From Eubacterium sp. (GTDB lineage Bacteria > Bacillota > Clostridia > Oscillospirales > Ruminococcaceae), in the NCBI GenBank assembly GCA_022511265.1, contig JAFLRX010000003.1, forward strand, positions 61,372-125,371: a stretch of 64,000 nucleotides of DNA. Reading direction: 5' to 3'. The translations under genes were made by a program, and so were the position numbers. Within the stretch, counting starts at the first letter, position 1. Each line of letters begins with the position of its first letter. Of this stretch, positions 17,305-26,869 are shown in pieces. The notes under the pieces are model-generated. The model did no database searches and was not told where the DNA came from. It saw only the letters and a list, made by a program, of their open reading frames with translations.

Positions 17305-18537
17305 TTATACTTCTATCTTGGTAACTTCATAATCCTCGCCGCTTGTGCCTCTTTGCATAGCCTCAAGGAAGGTCATGGTGCGCCACTCATAGGTATTTCT
17401 GTTAACCTGACCGCCGTTGTCCCAGTAGAATGCCGCCATACCGTAATCCGAACAAAGCTTGTTCAGCTTTTCAATAAAGAAGATACAGCTTGCAAGGTCA
17501 CTGCCGCTTGCGGCATATTCACCGATTATTACGGGTATTCCCTTTTCAACAAAGGTCGTGTTCATCCTGCCGATGAGGTTTTCCATCTCCGCGACCTCAG
17601 AATCGGTACCCCATGTGTGTCTGATATCTGTGGTGCAGAAATCCCACGGCGTATAATAATGAACCGAAACTATGCATCTTCCGGCAGGGTCTTCAGGCAT
17701 CTTGAACAGGTCGTTGCAGGTGCAGGCAATATCTGTCCAATATCCCGCGATAAGCAAATGACGCTGCACGTTGTTGCCACCGGACTTACGGATAAGGTCA
17801 ACAAAGTCCTGATTTATCCTGTTGAGCAACGCATAAGCGTCGCTTTGCGAAAGATTATCAAAGCCTACCTCATTCATAGACTCAAACACGAGATAATCGG
17901 AATAATCCTTAAATCTATCAGCTATCTGAGACCATATCTTGGAATATCTGGCGTAGAACTTGCCATAATCCTCTGTCGCATAGCTTGTCACCCATGCGCC
18001 GAACTGAGGGTCTCCGCCGCCGTCATGGTGGATATTTATGATAACGTACATCCCCTGGTCATAGGCATAGTCAACGACCTCCTGTACACGGTCCATCCAT
18101 TCCGCATCTATATTATCGTCATCGTCAAGGTGATCTCGCCAGGTCACTGGGATACGAACAGCATTTATTCCGTCCTCTTTCAGTGCGGCGAACAGTTCTT
18201 TAGTCGCCTTGGGATTGCCCCACAGTGTTTCGTCCACCTTTTCCCCTTCCTCGGGGTGTTCGTCAACCCTGCCGTCGCCGTTTCTGTCCGCGGCACAGAC
18301 ATCGAGAGTATTGCCGAGATTCCAGCCGATGTTCATCTCTTCAACCAACTGCTGAGAGGTTATGTCGCGCATAATTCCGACGGTTTCTTCCGACTGTACC
18401 TGAGACTCTGCGGATTGCGAAGTATCGCTTTGCACTGTCGATGATGTGCTTTCGGACACTTCTCCGCTGCACGCTGACAGCAGCATTGCCGCCAAAACAG
18501 ACAGCGCGGTCAATTTAATTAAAAATGCTCTTCTCAT
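17305..18537 (-). CDS. GH5 family endoglucanase-like lipoprotein
   Basis: 410 residues. Lipobox LLSAC (Cys23), a Ser/Gln/Glu-rich linker (24-52), then a GH5 TIM barrel: GWNLGNTLD (71-79), NAVRIPVTW, INIHHDGG, acid/base Glu223 in FESMNEVG, VHYYTPWDF, nucleophile Glu340 in IIGEYAA, and the substrate Trp in FYWDNGG. It should hydrolyse beta-1,4-glucan or related hemicellulose at the cell surface. Between NTLD and WGNP there is an extra loop (80-105) with a calcium-type pattern DRNGDGRVD (84-92). Transcribed divergently from an AraC regulator. Confidence 0.9.
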   Translation of the reverse strand: MRRAFLIKLTALSVLAAMLLSACSGEVSESTSSTVQSDTSQSAESQVQSEETVGIMRDITSQQLVEEMNIGWNLGNTLDVCAADRNGDGRVDEHPEEGEKVDETLWGNPKATKELFAALKEDGINAVRIPVTWRDHLDDDDNIDAEWMDRVQEVVDYAYDQGMYVIINIHHDGGGDPQFGAWVTSYATEDYGKFYARYSKIWSQIADRFKDYSDYLVFESMNEVGFDNLSQSDAYALLNRINQDFVDLIRKSGGNNVQRHLLIAGYWTDIACTCNDLFKMPEDPAGRCIVSVHYYTPWDFCTTDIRHTWGTDSEVAEMENLIGRMNTTFVEKGIPVIIGEYAASGSDLASCIFFIEKLNKLCSDYGMAAFYWDNGGQVNRNTYEWRTMTFLEAMQRGTSGEDYEVTKIEV

Positions 18538-18628
18538 TGCCTTTTCCTTTCCGTTGTTTACCGCTTTTGCGGTAAGCGATGATTTTTCTCATAATATCAT
18601 TTTTCAATAGAGGTTTATATAATATTTG

Positions 18629-18657
18629 TTGTTTTTTTATCAAAAATGTGCTATTAT
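18629..18657 (+). promoter_or_regulatory. Probable promoter of the AraC-type gene
   Basis: TTGTTT (18629-18634), 17 nt, TATTAT (18652-18657), 32 nt before ATG 18689, inside the divergent GH5/araC intergenic region where the regulator likely binds. Confidence 0.55.
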
Positions 18658-18688
18658 ATAATTATCGTATAGTGGAAAGGGTGATGGT

Positions 18689-19408
18689 ATGCCAACCAAA
18701 AACGAGCTTGACCGCCTACTGTACATCCAGCGGGAAAACGAATTTTACCACGAGCCGAACACAAGCGAAAACACGCTGTATGAAATGGTCACCTCCGGCG
18801 ACGTAGAGGCGATACTTGAAAACAAGCGGAAATACGCAAACAGCACCGACACCGCAAAGGGTGTGCTGTCAAAGAATCCGCTTAGAAATCAGATATATCA
18901 TCTTGTAGTCAATGCTGCGCTGATAACAAGGGCGTGCGCCGCCGCAGGTATGCCGACAGAGACGGCGTATACCCTCAGCGATATGTATATCCGCAAGGCG
19001 GACAGCTGCACATCTACAAAAGAAGTTACCGAGCTTAACGATGAGATGGTAATGGATTTTGCCCTGCGTATGCAAAAAATAAAAAGCAGATATTCCTCTG
19101 CCATAAAGAAATCAATTGATTATATTTCCGATAATCTCGGAAAGAAGATAACCGCAGAGAGTGTGGCGGCTGCCGCAGGGTATCACCGCTGTCACCTGCA
19201 CGCGTTATTTAAAAAAGAGCTTGGTATGGGCATACATGAATATATAACTGCAAAGCGTATAGACGCCGCTGAAAAGATGTTGTCAGGCAGTAATATCCCT
19301 ATCGCGGATATTTCACAGGCGTTGGGGTTTTCGACGCAAAGCCACTTCTGCAAGGTGTTTAAGGAGCACAAAGGCCGCACGCCGAAAAAATACCGTGAAA
19401 GCCTTTAA
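18689..19408 (+). CDS. AraC-family transcriptional regulator
   Basis: 239 residues. The C-terminal 100 residues are two helix-turn-helix motifs: KKITAESVAAAAGYHRCHLHALFKK and NIPIADISQALGFSTQSHFCKVFK, ending in the classic GRTPKKYR. The N-terminal 130 residues resemble sensor regions of YesN/YSS-type regulators rather than a cupin. Divergent from the GH5 gene, so regulation of that glycanase is the natural hypothesis. Confidence 0.9.
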   Translation: MPTKNELDRLLYIQRENEFYHEPNTSENTLYEMVTSGDVEAILENKRKYANSTDTAKGVLSKNPLRNQIYHLVVNAALITRACAAAGMPTETAYTLSDMYIRKADSCTSTKEVTELNDEMVMDFALRMQKIKSRYSSAIKKSIDYISDNLGKKITAESVAAAAGYHRCHLHALFKKELGMGIHEYITAKRIDAAEKMLSGSNIPIADISQALGFSTQSHFCKVFKEHKGRTPKKYRESL

Positions 19409-19848
19409 GCCTTACGCTTTATAATAGAGTAAGCAGGCATTTTTTCATAAAACAGCTGCCAACGCAGAAAATCCTCGACAAATATCCCTACAAGTGACAG
19501 GAAAAACCATATTACAGTAAAGTAAATGCATATCTGCCCGAAAAGGTTCAGCGGCAGTGCGTCATAGTTCCACACCTCCCAGCCGAGCCAAATATTTACT
19601 ATGCAGCCGCAGAGAAATTCAAGCGCGGTTATTATAAGCGATGATATCCCCATCTGCACGACCAGCGGCATATCGGTGTATATCTTATTTAATCCGCCTA
19701 CCAGTAAAAAGCATAGTCCGCCGAGGATAAACATGCTCCAATGGGTGTCATGCTTGTACAGAATCTCCACAATGCTGTACAGTCCCCCGCCAAATGAAAA
19801 AAGTATAAACAATTTCATAGGTCTGTCTATAGTGCAGTCCATATACAT
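19405..19848 (-). CDS. Polytopic membrane protein, putative ABC-transporter type IV (CmpB-like)
   Basis: 147 residues with four hydrophobic segments (about 12-28, 38-53, 62-85, 108-126). The pattern LGGLCFLLVGGLNKIY and WNYDALPLNLFGQICIYFTVIWFFLSL fits the PF06541-type 'putative ABC-transporter type IV' membrane family. It is convergent with, and overlaps by 4 nt, the AraC gene. No ATPase partner is adjacent, so a transporter role is unproven. Confidence 0.65.
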   Translation of the reverse strand: MYMDCTIDRPMKLFILFSFGGGLYSIVEILYKHDTHWSMFILGGLCFLLVGGLNKIYTDMPLVVQMGISSLIITALEFLCGCIVNIWLGWEVWNYDALPLNLFGQICIYFTVIWFFLSLVGIFVEDFLRWQLFYEKMPAYSIIKRKA

Positions 19849-19966
19849 AGCTCCTTTTCATTTTTTTGATAATATTGTTATTTTATCCTTTTTTGTCCGG
19901 TTTATACGGAAAAATCAGGACAACATCCGCATATACATTTAGAAAAATGCATTAAAAGGAGTAAAT

Positions 19967-21121
19967 ATGAAAAAGAAGATAATCCCCTTTATTTTATCTG
20001 CCGCGCTTGCGCTGAATATATGCTTTACGGCAAACGCGGAAGAAAGCGGAGAGGTCGCACTCGGCACCTCCAAAGCGGCAATAGCGATAGAATGTTCCAC
20101 CGGGCAGGTTTTATATGAGCATAACGCGCATGAAAGGCTGCCGATGGCGTCGGTGACAAAGCTGATGAGCCTGCTTATATTTGCTGAAGAGATATCGGCG
20201 GGCAGGCTTGATTTTGACGATACAGTCACCTGCACCGCCCACGCGAACAGTATGGACGGCTCGGTCATCTGGCTGGAGACAGGCGAACAGCTCACCGCAG
20301 GAGAACTGCTGAAATCAGTCGTTATCGCCTCGGCAAATGACGCATGCGTCGCCCTTGCGGAGCATGTCAGCGGCACTGAAGAGGCATTTGTTGAAAAAAT
20401 GAACCAACACGCCGCCGACCTCGGTATGAGTGATACCCATTACGTCAACTGTGTCGGATATGACAATGAGCAGCATTATACTACCGCATATGACACCGCC
20501 TTGCTGTGCGCGGAAATAAGCCAATACGATTATTATAACGGTTTTTTCAACACAAGGCTGGATTATGTACGCGAGGGAGAAAGACAAACTCAACTGCTCA
20601 ACACAAATAAGCTGATGAATTATTACAGCGGCTTGATAGGCGGAAAGACCGGAACAACTGATAACGCGGGCTGTTGCCTGGCAGTATGGGCAAGGCGTTC
20701 GGATATGACTGTCGCGGCGGTCGAGCTTGGCTGCGGTCAGGACAGCGAGCGGTTTGACGTATGCGAAAGCCTGCTGGATTATTCCTTTGCGGGGTTTGAG
20801 ATGTTCCGCCCGACGGTAGACAGCTCAAAGCTTACGCCTATCCCCGTAGAGGACGGTACCGAAAAGCAGGTGGACGTCAGGGTAAAAAAGCTGGTCAGTG
20901 CGGTAGTACCGCGCGGCAGCGCAAGAAATATCGAATACAGCTATACCCTTTCAGAGGGGCTGGAGGCACCGGTAGCCTACGGGCAGACCGTCGGCAGGAT
21001 GACCGCCGTACTGGATGGAGAAGAGATATTCGCCAGTGAGATAGTGACGGTATATAACGTTGAGGAGCTTACTTTCTGGAAAAGTCTGTTAATCATATTG
21101 GCACAAATATTTAGCATGTAG
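19967..21121 (+). CDS. dacF: D-alanyl-D-alanine carboxypeptidase (PBP5/DacF type)
   Basis: 384 residues. Signal peptide ending at ANA (24). Penicillin-binding motifs: SVTK (Ser62, Lys65), SAN (122-124) and KTG (227-229). The C-terminal part (about 275-360) is the beta-rich PBP5_C domain, and the last 20 residues are a hydrophobic anchor. It trims the terminal D-Ala of peptidoglycan pentapeptides. AAAAGGAG ribosome site before ATG 19967. Monocistronic. Confidence 0.93.
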   Translation: MKKKIIPFILSAALALNICFTANAEESGEVALGTSKAAIAIECSTGQVLYEHNAHERLPMASVTKLMSLLIFAEEISAGRLDFDDTVTCTAHANSMDGSVIWLETGEQLTAGELLKSVVIASANDACVALAEHVSGTEEAFVEKMNQHAADLGMSDTHYVNCVGYDNEQHYTTAYDTALLCAEISQYDYYNGFFNTRLDYVREGERQTQLLNTNKLMNYYSGLIGGKTGTTDNAGCCLAVWARRSDMTVAAVELGCGQDSERFDVCESLLDYSFAGFEMFRPTVDSSKLTPIPVEDGTEKQVDVRVKKLVSAVVPRGSARNIEYSYTLSEGLEAPVAYGQTVGRMTAVLDGEEIFASEIVTVYNVEELTFWKSLLIILAQIFSM

Positions 21122-21196
21122 GCAGTCAGCTTGCACAAAAAAATGCGCAGAGATTTATGCAGATTAAACAAAACTGTCTGTAGTTCGGAAAACATC

Positions 21197-21225
21197 TTGC
21201 AAAACAAGGAAAATTCAGCTATAAT
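21197..21225 (+). promoter_or_regulatory. SigA promoter of pgi
   Basis: TTGCAA (21197-21202), 17 nt, TATAAT (21220-21225), followed by an untranslated leader of about 88 nt to ATG 21319. Confidence 0.7.
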
Positions 21226-21318
21226 ATAAATATATGGTTCGGCGCGGAACAGAAATATAAACCGTTGCCTTTCATATAAGCAGAACATAGAAAGAAACGA
21301 AAAAACAAGGAGATAGAA

Positions 21319-22656
21319 ATGTCAATAAAGGTTAATCAACGTTATCTCAGCTCGTTTATCGGCTCGGACGAGCTTAAGGCTATGCAGCCGATGGTAAAAG
21401 CGGCACATGAGATGATAGCTGATAAGAGCGGATTGGGCAGTGATTTTCTCGGTTGGGTTGATCTCCCGATAAATTATGACAAAGAAGAGTTTGAGCGTAT
21501 CAAAAAGGCTGCGGATAAAATAAAATCCGACAGCGAGATTCTTATTGTAATAGGCATCGGCGGATCGTACCTCGGCGCGAGAGCGGCTATCGAGGCACTC
21601 AAATCCACGCTCTATAACTCTATGGCAAAGGATACACCGCAGATATACTTTGTAGGAAACAGCATCAGCCCTACATATCTTAATAATGTAATAGAGATCG
21701 TTAAGGATAAGGATTTCTCGGTAAACGTTATCTCAAAATCCGGCACCACCACCGAACCGGCGCTCGCCTTCAGAGTATTCAGAGAAATGCTGGAGGAAAA
21801 GTATGGCGTTGACGGCGCAAGAGAAAGAATATACGCCACCACTGACAAGGCAAAGGGCACACTGAAAGAGCTTTCCGACAAGATGGGATATGAGACCTTT
21901 GTTATCCCGGATGATGTCGGCGGACGTTTTTCGGTGCTGACAGCCGTAGGTCTCCTTCCTATCGCGTGCGCGGGCTGTGACATAGACGCGCTTATGAGCG
22001 GCGCGGCTAAGGCAAGAGAAGATTTCTCTGTATGCGATATTGAAAGCAACGAATGTTATAAATATGCGGCACTGCGCAACATCCTGCGCTGCAAGGGCTT
22101 TAAGGCAGAAATGCTGGTAGCTTATGAAAACTCGTTTGTTATGATGTGCGAATGGTTCAAGCAGCTGTTCGGCGAGAGCGAGGGCAAGGACAGAAAGGGT
22201 CTGTTCCCTGTTTCCGCTACCTTCTCTACCGATCTTCATTCGTTGGGTCAGTTTATTCAGGACGGCTCGAAGATACTGTTTGAGACGGTTGTGCATTTCG
22301 CGGCGCCTCAGCAGGATTTCTTCCTTAAGGACGAGCCGACCAACGGCGACGGACTTAACTTCTTATCCAATCAGAATATGTCCATTGTAAACCAAAAGGC
22401 TTATGAAGGTACAATACTGGCTCACACCGAGGGCGGCACACCTAACATCGTGCTGGAGGTTCCCGAGCTTAACGAGACAGAGCTTGGCTATATGATTTAC
22501 TTCTTTGAAAAGGCTTGTGCGGTTTCCGGCTATATGCTGGGTGTAAACCCGTTTGACCAGCCCGGCGTTGAAAGCTATAAGAAAAACATGTTCGCACTGC
22601 TCGGCAAGCCCGGCTATGAGGACGCCAAGGCAGAGCTTGAGGCAAAACTTGGATAA
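21319..22656 (+). CDS. pgi: Glucose-6-phosphate isomerase
   Basis: 445 residues, the length of the compact Firmicutes enzyme. Motifs: [48 protein letters not shown] stretch, and [19 protein letters not shown] near the C-terminus. It interconverts glucose 6-phosphate and fructose 6-phosphate. GGAG ribosome site. Followed by a P-loop gene after about 100 nt containing two small hairpins. Confidence 0.96.
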   Translation: MSIKVNQRYLSSFIGSDELKAMQPMVKAAHEMIADKSGLGSDFLGWVDLPINYDKEEFERIKKAADKIKSDSEILIVIGIGGSYLGARAAIEALKSTLYNSMAKDTPQIYFVGNSISPTYLNNVIEIVKDKDFSVNVISKSGTTTEPALAFRVFREMLEEKYGVDGARERIYATTDKAKGTLKELSDKMGYETFVIPDDVGGRFSVLTAVGLLPIACAGCDIDALMSGAAKAREDFSVCDIESNECYKYAALRNILRCKGFKAEMLVAYENSFVMMCEWFKQLFGESEGKDRKGLFPVSATFSTDLHSLGQFIQDGSKILFETVVHFAAPQQDFFLKDEPTNGDGLNFLSNQNMSIVNQKAYEGTILAHTEGGTPNIVLEVPELNETELGYMIYFFEKACAVSGYMLGVNPFDQPGVESYKKNMFALLGKPGYEDAKAELEAKLG

Positions 22657-22759
22657 CAGATCAGTCAGCTGATCTTATCATATGGGGCTCTGCCCCGCAC
22701 AAAAAGCGGTTTTGTCCGACAGCTCGGACGATACTGCGTATTAAACGGAGGACTTTACA

Positions 22760-23167
22760 ATGATCAATTTAATTCCCGGAAAAAAAGGATCAGGCAAGAC
22801 CAAGATACTTATTGATGCCATTCACGCAGCTGAAAAGGCAAGCAACGGCAACGTAGTTGCAATTCAGGTCGGCTCTTCTCTGAACAGGGATATTTATCAC
22901 AAGGTTCGTTTGGTGAACATTGAAGACTATAAGATTTCCAACTACGATGAAATGGCTGGCTTTATTGCCGGAATACTCGCATCCGACTATGACTGCACCG
23001 ACATCTTCGTTGACGGAATACTCAAGATTTGCGGAAGAGATTACGAGCTGGTTGGCAATATGTTTGATAAGATCGCGGCTGTAAGCGGCGAAGATACTAA
23101 TATCACCTTTACAATTTCCGCAGATGTAGCCGAATTAACCGAAAATGTAAAAAAATATCTTAAATAA
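22760..23167 (+). CDS. Small P-loop ATP-binding protein of unknown function
   Basis: 135 residues. It starts MINLIPGKKGSGKTK, a Walker A motif (7-14), and has a hydrophobic Walker B-like strand DCTDIFVDGI (77-86). It is much smaller than typical ATPases. I do not recognise a named family; such proteins occur in Clostridia upstream of rpmF, a position often held by the 23S-related YceD gene elsewhere. Its own ribosome site GGAGG lies 9 nt from ATG 22760. Confidence 0.7.
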   Translation: MINLIPGKKGSGKTKILIDAIHAAEKASNGNVVAIQVGSSLNRDIYHKVRLVNIEDYKISNYDEMAGFIAGILASDYDCTDIFVDGILKICGRDYELVGNMFDKIAAVSGEDTNITFTISADVAELTENVKKYLK

Positions 23168-23170
23168 CTA

Positions 23171-23199
23171 TTGACAAATCGAAAAAACTGCTGTATAAT
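23171..23199 (+). promoter_or_regulatory. SigA promoter of rpmF
   Basis: TTGACA (23171-23176), 17 nt, TATAAT (23194-23199): perfect consensus; leader of about 70 nt precedes rpmF. Confidence 0.85.
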
Positions 23200-23276
23200 A
23201 CTAAGAGTGTTGATTTTCAGCGTACTTTTTTATACAGCTGATTTAACGATTATGAACATCAGAGGGGGGTGCTAAA

Positions 23277-23462
23277 ATGGCAGTTCCAAAGAGAAAAACA
23301 TCTCAAGCGAGACGTGATAAGAGACGTTCACAGGTATGGAAGCTATCCGCACCTGCATTCTCACGTTGCCCGCAGTGCGGCGAGCTTAAGACTCCTCACA
23401 GAGTTTGCGGCAATTGCGGCTACTACAAAGGCAAAGAGGTTATTGCGCACAAAGAGGCGTAA
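23277..23462 (+). CDS. rpmF: 50S ribosomal protein L32
   Basis: 61 residues. [19 protein letters not shown]-terminus and a zinc-binding [20 protein letters not shown] with all four cysteines, i.e. the zinc-containing (C+) form. Strong ribosome site GAGGGGGG. Monocistronic with a terminator at 23509-23537. Confidence 0.97.
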   Translation: MAVPKRKTSQARRDKRRSQVWKLSAPAFSRCPQCGELKTPHRVCGNCGYYKGKEVIAHKEA

Positions 23463-23508
23463 GCGATATTTGCATGGTTTTATGCAAACAAGCGTAAACT
23501 TAAAAATG

Positions 23509-23537
23509 GGCTTAGTGTGTGCTAAGCCCTATTTTAA
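23509..23537 (+). terminator. Terminator of rpmF
   Basis: GGGCTTAG-TGTGTG-CTAAGCCC then TATTTTA. Confidence 0.8.
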
Positions 23538-23638
23538 TATTTAACTCTATTTTCAGTTATAGTTCAAGTATTCATTTCAAGTATTCGACCTGTTAGTGTA
23601 AATCGGGATTTGGTTGTATATGGAGGTAAAAATTTACA

Positions 23639-24163
23639 GTGTTAGAACTTATTAAACGCTGTCCCCAATATGTTTGCGGATATAAGGAGTATTGTAAGGA
23701 AGCATTTGAAAATAATGTTATATACTTTCGTCCAACCAATCCAAAACAGATTGATAATGAATGGTTTAGCAGAACAAAAGATTGGTATGATAAAAAGGAA
23801 ACCGGTCAAATACCAAACCAGCCAATAAGTTTTCACTTTTGGGCTGTGGACGGGGAAAAATTTATTGGTGAATTTCAACTAAGAACTGAATTCACTCCGG
23901 AAATAATGTCAGGTATTGGCAGTATCGGTTATGCGGTACGCGTATCTGAACAAGGTAAAGGCTATGGAACAGAGATACTGAAACAGGGGCTGGATATAGC
24001 GAAAAATCACAATATGAGCAAGGTGCTTTTAAATATCAATGATGAAAACCTTGTGTCAGCACATGTATGTGAAAAACTTGGCGGAAAGCTGATGGATAAG
24101 ATACCATCATATAATGACGCAGAAGGTCATCATATTATGCGAAGATATTGGATTTATCTATAA
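23639..24163 (+). CDS. GNAT family N-acetyltransferase
   Basis: 174 residues from GTG 23639; a GGAGG lies 12 nt upstream, a little far. The acetyl-CoA binding segment is IGYAVRVSEQGKGYGTEIL (about 100-118) and the C-terminal element NINDENLVSAHVCEKLGGK. Substrate unknown. It stands alone between rpmF and the DUF512 gene and is somewhat richer in AT than its neighbours. Confidence 0.82.
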   Translation: MLELIKRCPQYVCGYKEYCKEAFENNVIYFRPTNPKQIDNEWFSRTKDWYDKKETGQIPNQPISFHFWAVDGEKFIGEFQLRTEFTPEIMSGIGSIGYAVRVSEQGKGYGTEILKQGLDIAKNHNMSKVLLNINDENLVSAHVCEKLGGKLMDKIPSYNDAEGHHIMRRYWIYL

Positions 24164-24224
24164 AAGCACTTATTTATCATAGGAATATTTTTAACAAATT
24201 AAGATACTAAAGGCGGGAGAGGTA

Positions 24225-25532
24225 ATGGTCAAAATTGAATCTGTAATACCCGGCTCCCCTGCCGCACGCTGCGGGATAAAGGCAGGAGAAGAGCTTGTCT
24301 CTATCAACGGCAGCGATATAAACGACGTGCTGGATTATAAATACTACTGCACCGATAAAAAGCTGACGCTTCAGCTTGGCAGCCGCACAGTAAAAATAAA
24401 AAAGCAGGAATATGACGACCTCGGACTGGAGTTCGAGTCATATCTCATGGATAAAAAGCAGCACTGCAAAAATAACTGTATCTTCTGCTTTATAAATCAG
24501 CTGCCCAAAGGCATGCGTGATACATTGTACTTTAAAGACGATGATTCGCGGCTTAGCTTTTTACAGGGTAACTATATCACTATGACCAATCTGACCGAGC
24601 AGGACGTTGACCGAATAATCAAGATGAAGCTGCCGATGAATATATCGGTGCATACCACCAATCCCGAACTGAGAGTGAAAATGACAAGCAACCCCAATGC
24701 GGGAAAGTGTCTTGATTATCTTTACAGAATGGCGGCCGCCGGAATAGAGTTGAATACCCAAATAGTGCTTGTACCGGGAGTAAACGACGGCAAAGAGCTG
24801 GAGCGCACGCTGACAGACTTATGTATGCTCTACCCCGCCGTCAAAAGCGTCGCCTGTGTACCTGTCGGTGTGACAAAATTTAGAGACGGGCTACAGCAGA
24901 TAAAGACCTTTGATAAGCAATCCGCGTCGGCTGCGATAGATGTTATGCAGCTTTTCGGCGATATGATGTACGAAAAATACAAGGATCGCGTGGTATACCC
25001 GTCGGACGAGTTTTTCCTCACCGCCGAAAGGCCTATGCCGGATTATGATTATTACGGCGATTTTGACCAGTTTGAAAACGGCGTGGGCATGTGTGCCAGC
25101 CTGCAAAAGGAATTTATAGACGCGCTGACGGACAAGCGTGAATTTAATGAGACTGACGATAAACCCAGACATCTGACAATAGCGACAGGGGTGCTTGCCG
25201 CGCCGCTGATAGAAACACTGGTAAATCTGATGAAAGCTGATTTTCCCAATACTGAGGTCAATGTTAAAGCTATACGCAACGACTTTTTCGGGGAAACGGT
25301 GACGGTTGCGGGGCTTATTACCGCGGGAGATATGATAGCGCAGCTCTCCCCTGTTAAAGATACTCTCGGAGATAAAATTCTGATAACAAAAAATATGTTA
25401 AAATCAGATGAAGATATATTTTTGGACGACAAGACCCTTGAGGATGTTGAAAAGGCGCTCGGCGTGCCGGTGATACCAACAGACAACGACGGATACGAGC
25501 TGCTGGACGCCATTCTCGAGACGGATATGTGA
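24225..25532 (+). CDS. PDZ-DUF512 radical SAM-like protein
   Basis: 435 residues. N-terminal PDZ-like domain (IESVIPGSPAARCGIKAGEELVSINGS), then a radical SAM core with the cysteine cluster CKNNCIFCF (about 82-90), and the C-terminal DUF512 domain (residues about 230-430) containing PSDEFF and GVLAAPLIETLV. Conserved in Firmicutes directly upstream of der, as here (16 nt). The biochemical role is not established. The CxxxCxxC spacing needed for a 4Fe-4S cluster is intact. Confidence 0.88.
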   Translation: MVKIESVIPGSPAARCGIKAGEELVSINGSDINDVLDYKYYCTDKKLTLQLGSRTVKIKKQEYDDLGLEFESYLMDKKQHCKNNCIFCFINQLPKGMRDTLYFKDDDSRLSFLQGNYITMTNLTEQDVDRIIKMKLPMNISVHTTNPELRVKMTSNPNAGKCLDYLYRMAAAGIELNTQIVLVPGVNDGKELERTLTDLCMLYPAVKSVACVPVGVTKFRDGLQQIKTFDKQSASAAIDVMQLFGDMMYEKYKDRVVYPSDEFFLTAERPMPDYDYYGDFDQFENGVGMCASLQKEFIDALTDKREFNETDDKPRHLTIATGVLAAPLIETLVNLMKADFPNTEVNVKAIRNDFFGETVTVAGLITAGDMIAQLSPVKDTLGDKILITKNMLKSDEDIFLDDKTLEDVEKALGVPVIPTDNDGYELLDAILETDM

Positions 25533-25548
25533 TAGAAAGGAAAGAGCA

Positions 25549-26868
25549 ATGTACGGAACGGTAGCGATAGTAGGACGTCCCAATGTCGGCAAATCAACGC
25601 TGTTTAACCGCCTTGTCGGAAAGCGTATGTCTATTGTAGACGACACCCCCGGTGTCACCCGTGACAGGATATATTCCAAGGCAGAGTGGCTGGACCGCGA
25701 ATTTACATTAATAGATACCGGAGGCATTGAGCCGGACGCGAAAGACGTTATCCTGTCGCAGATGCGTATACAGGCACAGCTCGCCATAGATAAAGCAGAC
25801 GTGATAATTCTTGTCACGGATATCACCACGGGTGTTACCGCAACAGATGCGGACGTGGCGGATATGCTGATGAAAAGCGGAAAGCCGATAGTGCTTTGTG
25901 TAAACAAATGCGATTCTATCGGTGATGTCCCTGCGGATTTTTATGAGTTTTACAACCTCGGACTGGGTGAGCCTATAGCTGTATCCTCCGTGCACGGACA
26001 CGGAACGGGTGATCTGCTGGATGCGGTCTTTGCCGCAATGCCGGAAGAAAAAAGCGGTGCCGATTATCCCGAGGACGCTATAAAGGTCGCTGTAATAGGC
26101 AAGCCCAACGCGGGTAAATCATCGCTTATCAATAAGATAGCCGGCGAGGACAGGATGATAGTATCCGACATTGCCGGAACAACCCGCGACGCGGTGGATA
26201 CCGTGGTAACACGCGGAGAGGATACCTATGTGTTTATTGACACAGCGGGAATAAGGAGAAAATCACGCGTAAACGAGCAGATAGAAAAATACAGCGTGCT
26301 GCGCGCCTATATGGCGATAGACCGCGCGGATGTCTGCGTGATAATGATAGACGCTAACGAAGGCTTTACCGAGCAGGACAGCAAGGTAGCCGGATATGCA
26401 CACGAACAAGGCAAAGCCAGCGTCATCGCGATAAACAAGTGGGACAGCATAGAAAAAGACGGCAAGACCATGCAGGAGTTTACCAAAAAGCTGGAGGTGG
26501 ACTTTTCGTTTATGTCCTATGCCCCGTTTGTGTTCATCTCCGCACTGACCGGACAAAGGTTAGACAAGCTGTTCGAGCTGATAAAATACACCTGCGAGCA
26601 GAATGCGAGAAGAATAAGCACCGGCACGCTGAACGACCTGCTGGCATATGCCACCGCAAGAGTTCAGCCCCCGTCGGACAAGGGCAAGCGGCTAAAGCTG
26701 TACTATATGACGCAGGCGTCAACCAAACCGCCGACCTTTGTGATATTCTGCAACAAAAAGGACCTGTTCCATTATTCATATCAGCGATATATTGAGAACA
26801 GAATAAGAGAGAGCTTTGGGCTGGACGGCACTCCGATAAGAATAATCGTGCGGGAACGGGGAGAATAA
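25549..26868 (+). CDS. der: Ribosome-assembly GTPase Der (EngA)
   Basis: 439 residues, two GTPase domains in tandem: G1 GRPNVGKSTLFNRL with DTGG and NKCD, then GKPNAGKSSLINKI with DTAG and NKWD, followed by the KH-like C-terminal domain ending with IRIIVRER. Required for 50S maturation. Cotranscribed with DUF512, plsY and gpsA by close spacing. Confidence 0.96.
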   Translation: MYGTVAIVGRPNVGKSTLFNRLVGKRMSIVDDTPGVTRDRIYSKAEWLDREFTLIDTGGIEPDAKDVILSQMRIQAQLAIDKADVIILVTDITTGVTATDADVADMLMKSGKPIVLCVNKCDSIGDVPADFYEFYNLGLGEPIAVSSVHGHGTGDLLDAVFAAMPEEKSGADYPEDAIKVAVIGKPNAGKSSLINKIAGEDRMIVSDIAGTTRDAVDTVVTRGEDTYVFIDTAGIRRKSRVNEQIEKYSVLRAYMAIDRADVCVIMIDANEGFTEQDSKVAGYAHEQGKASVIAINKWDSIEKDGKTMQEFTKKLEVDFSFMSYAPFVFISALTGQRLDKLFELIKYTCEQNARRISTGTLNDLLAYATARVQPPSDKGKRLKLYYMTQASTKPPTFVIFCNKKDLFHYSYQRYIENRIRESFGLDGTPIRIIVRERGE

Positions 26869-26869
26869 A

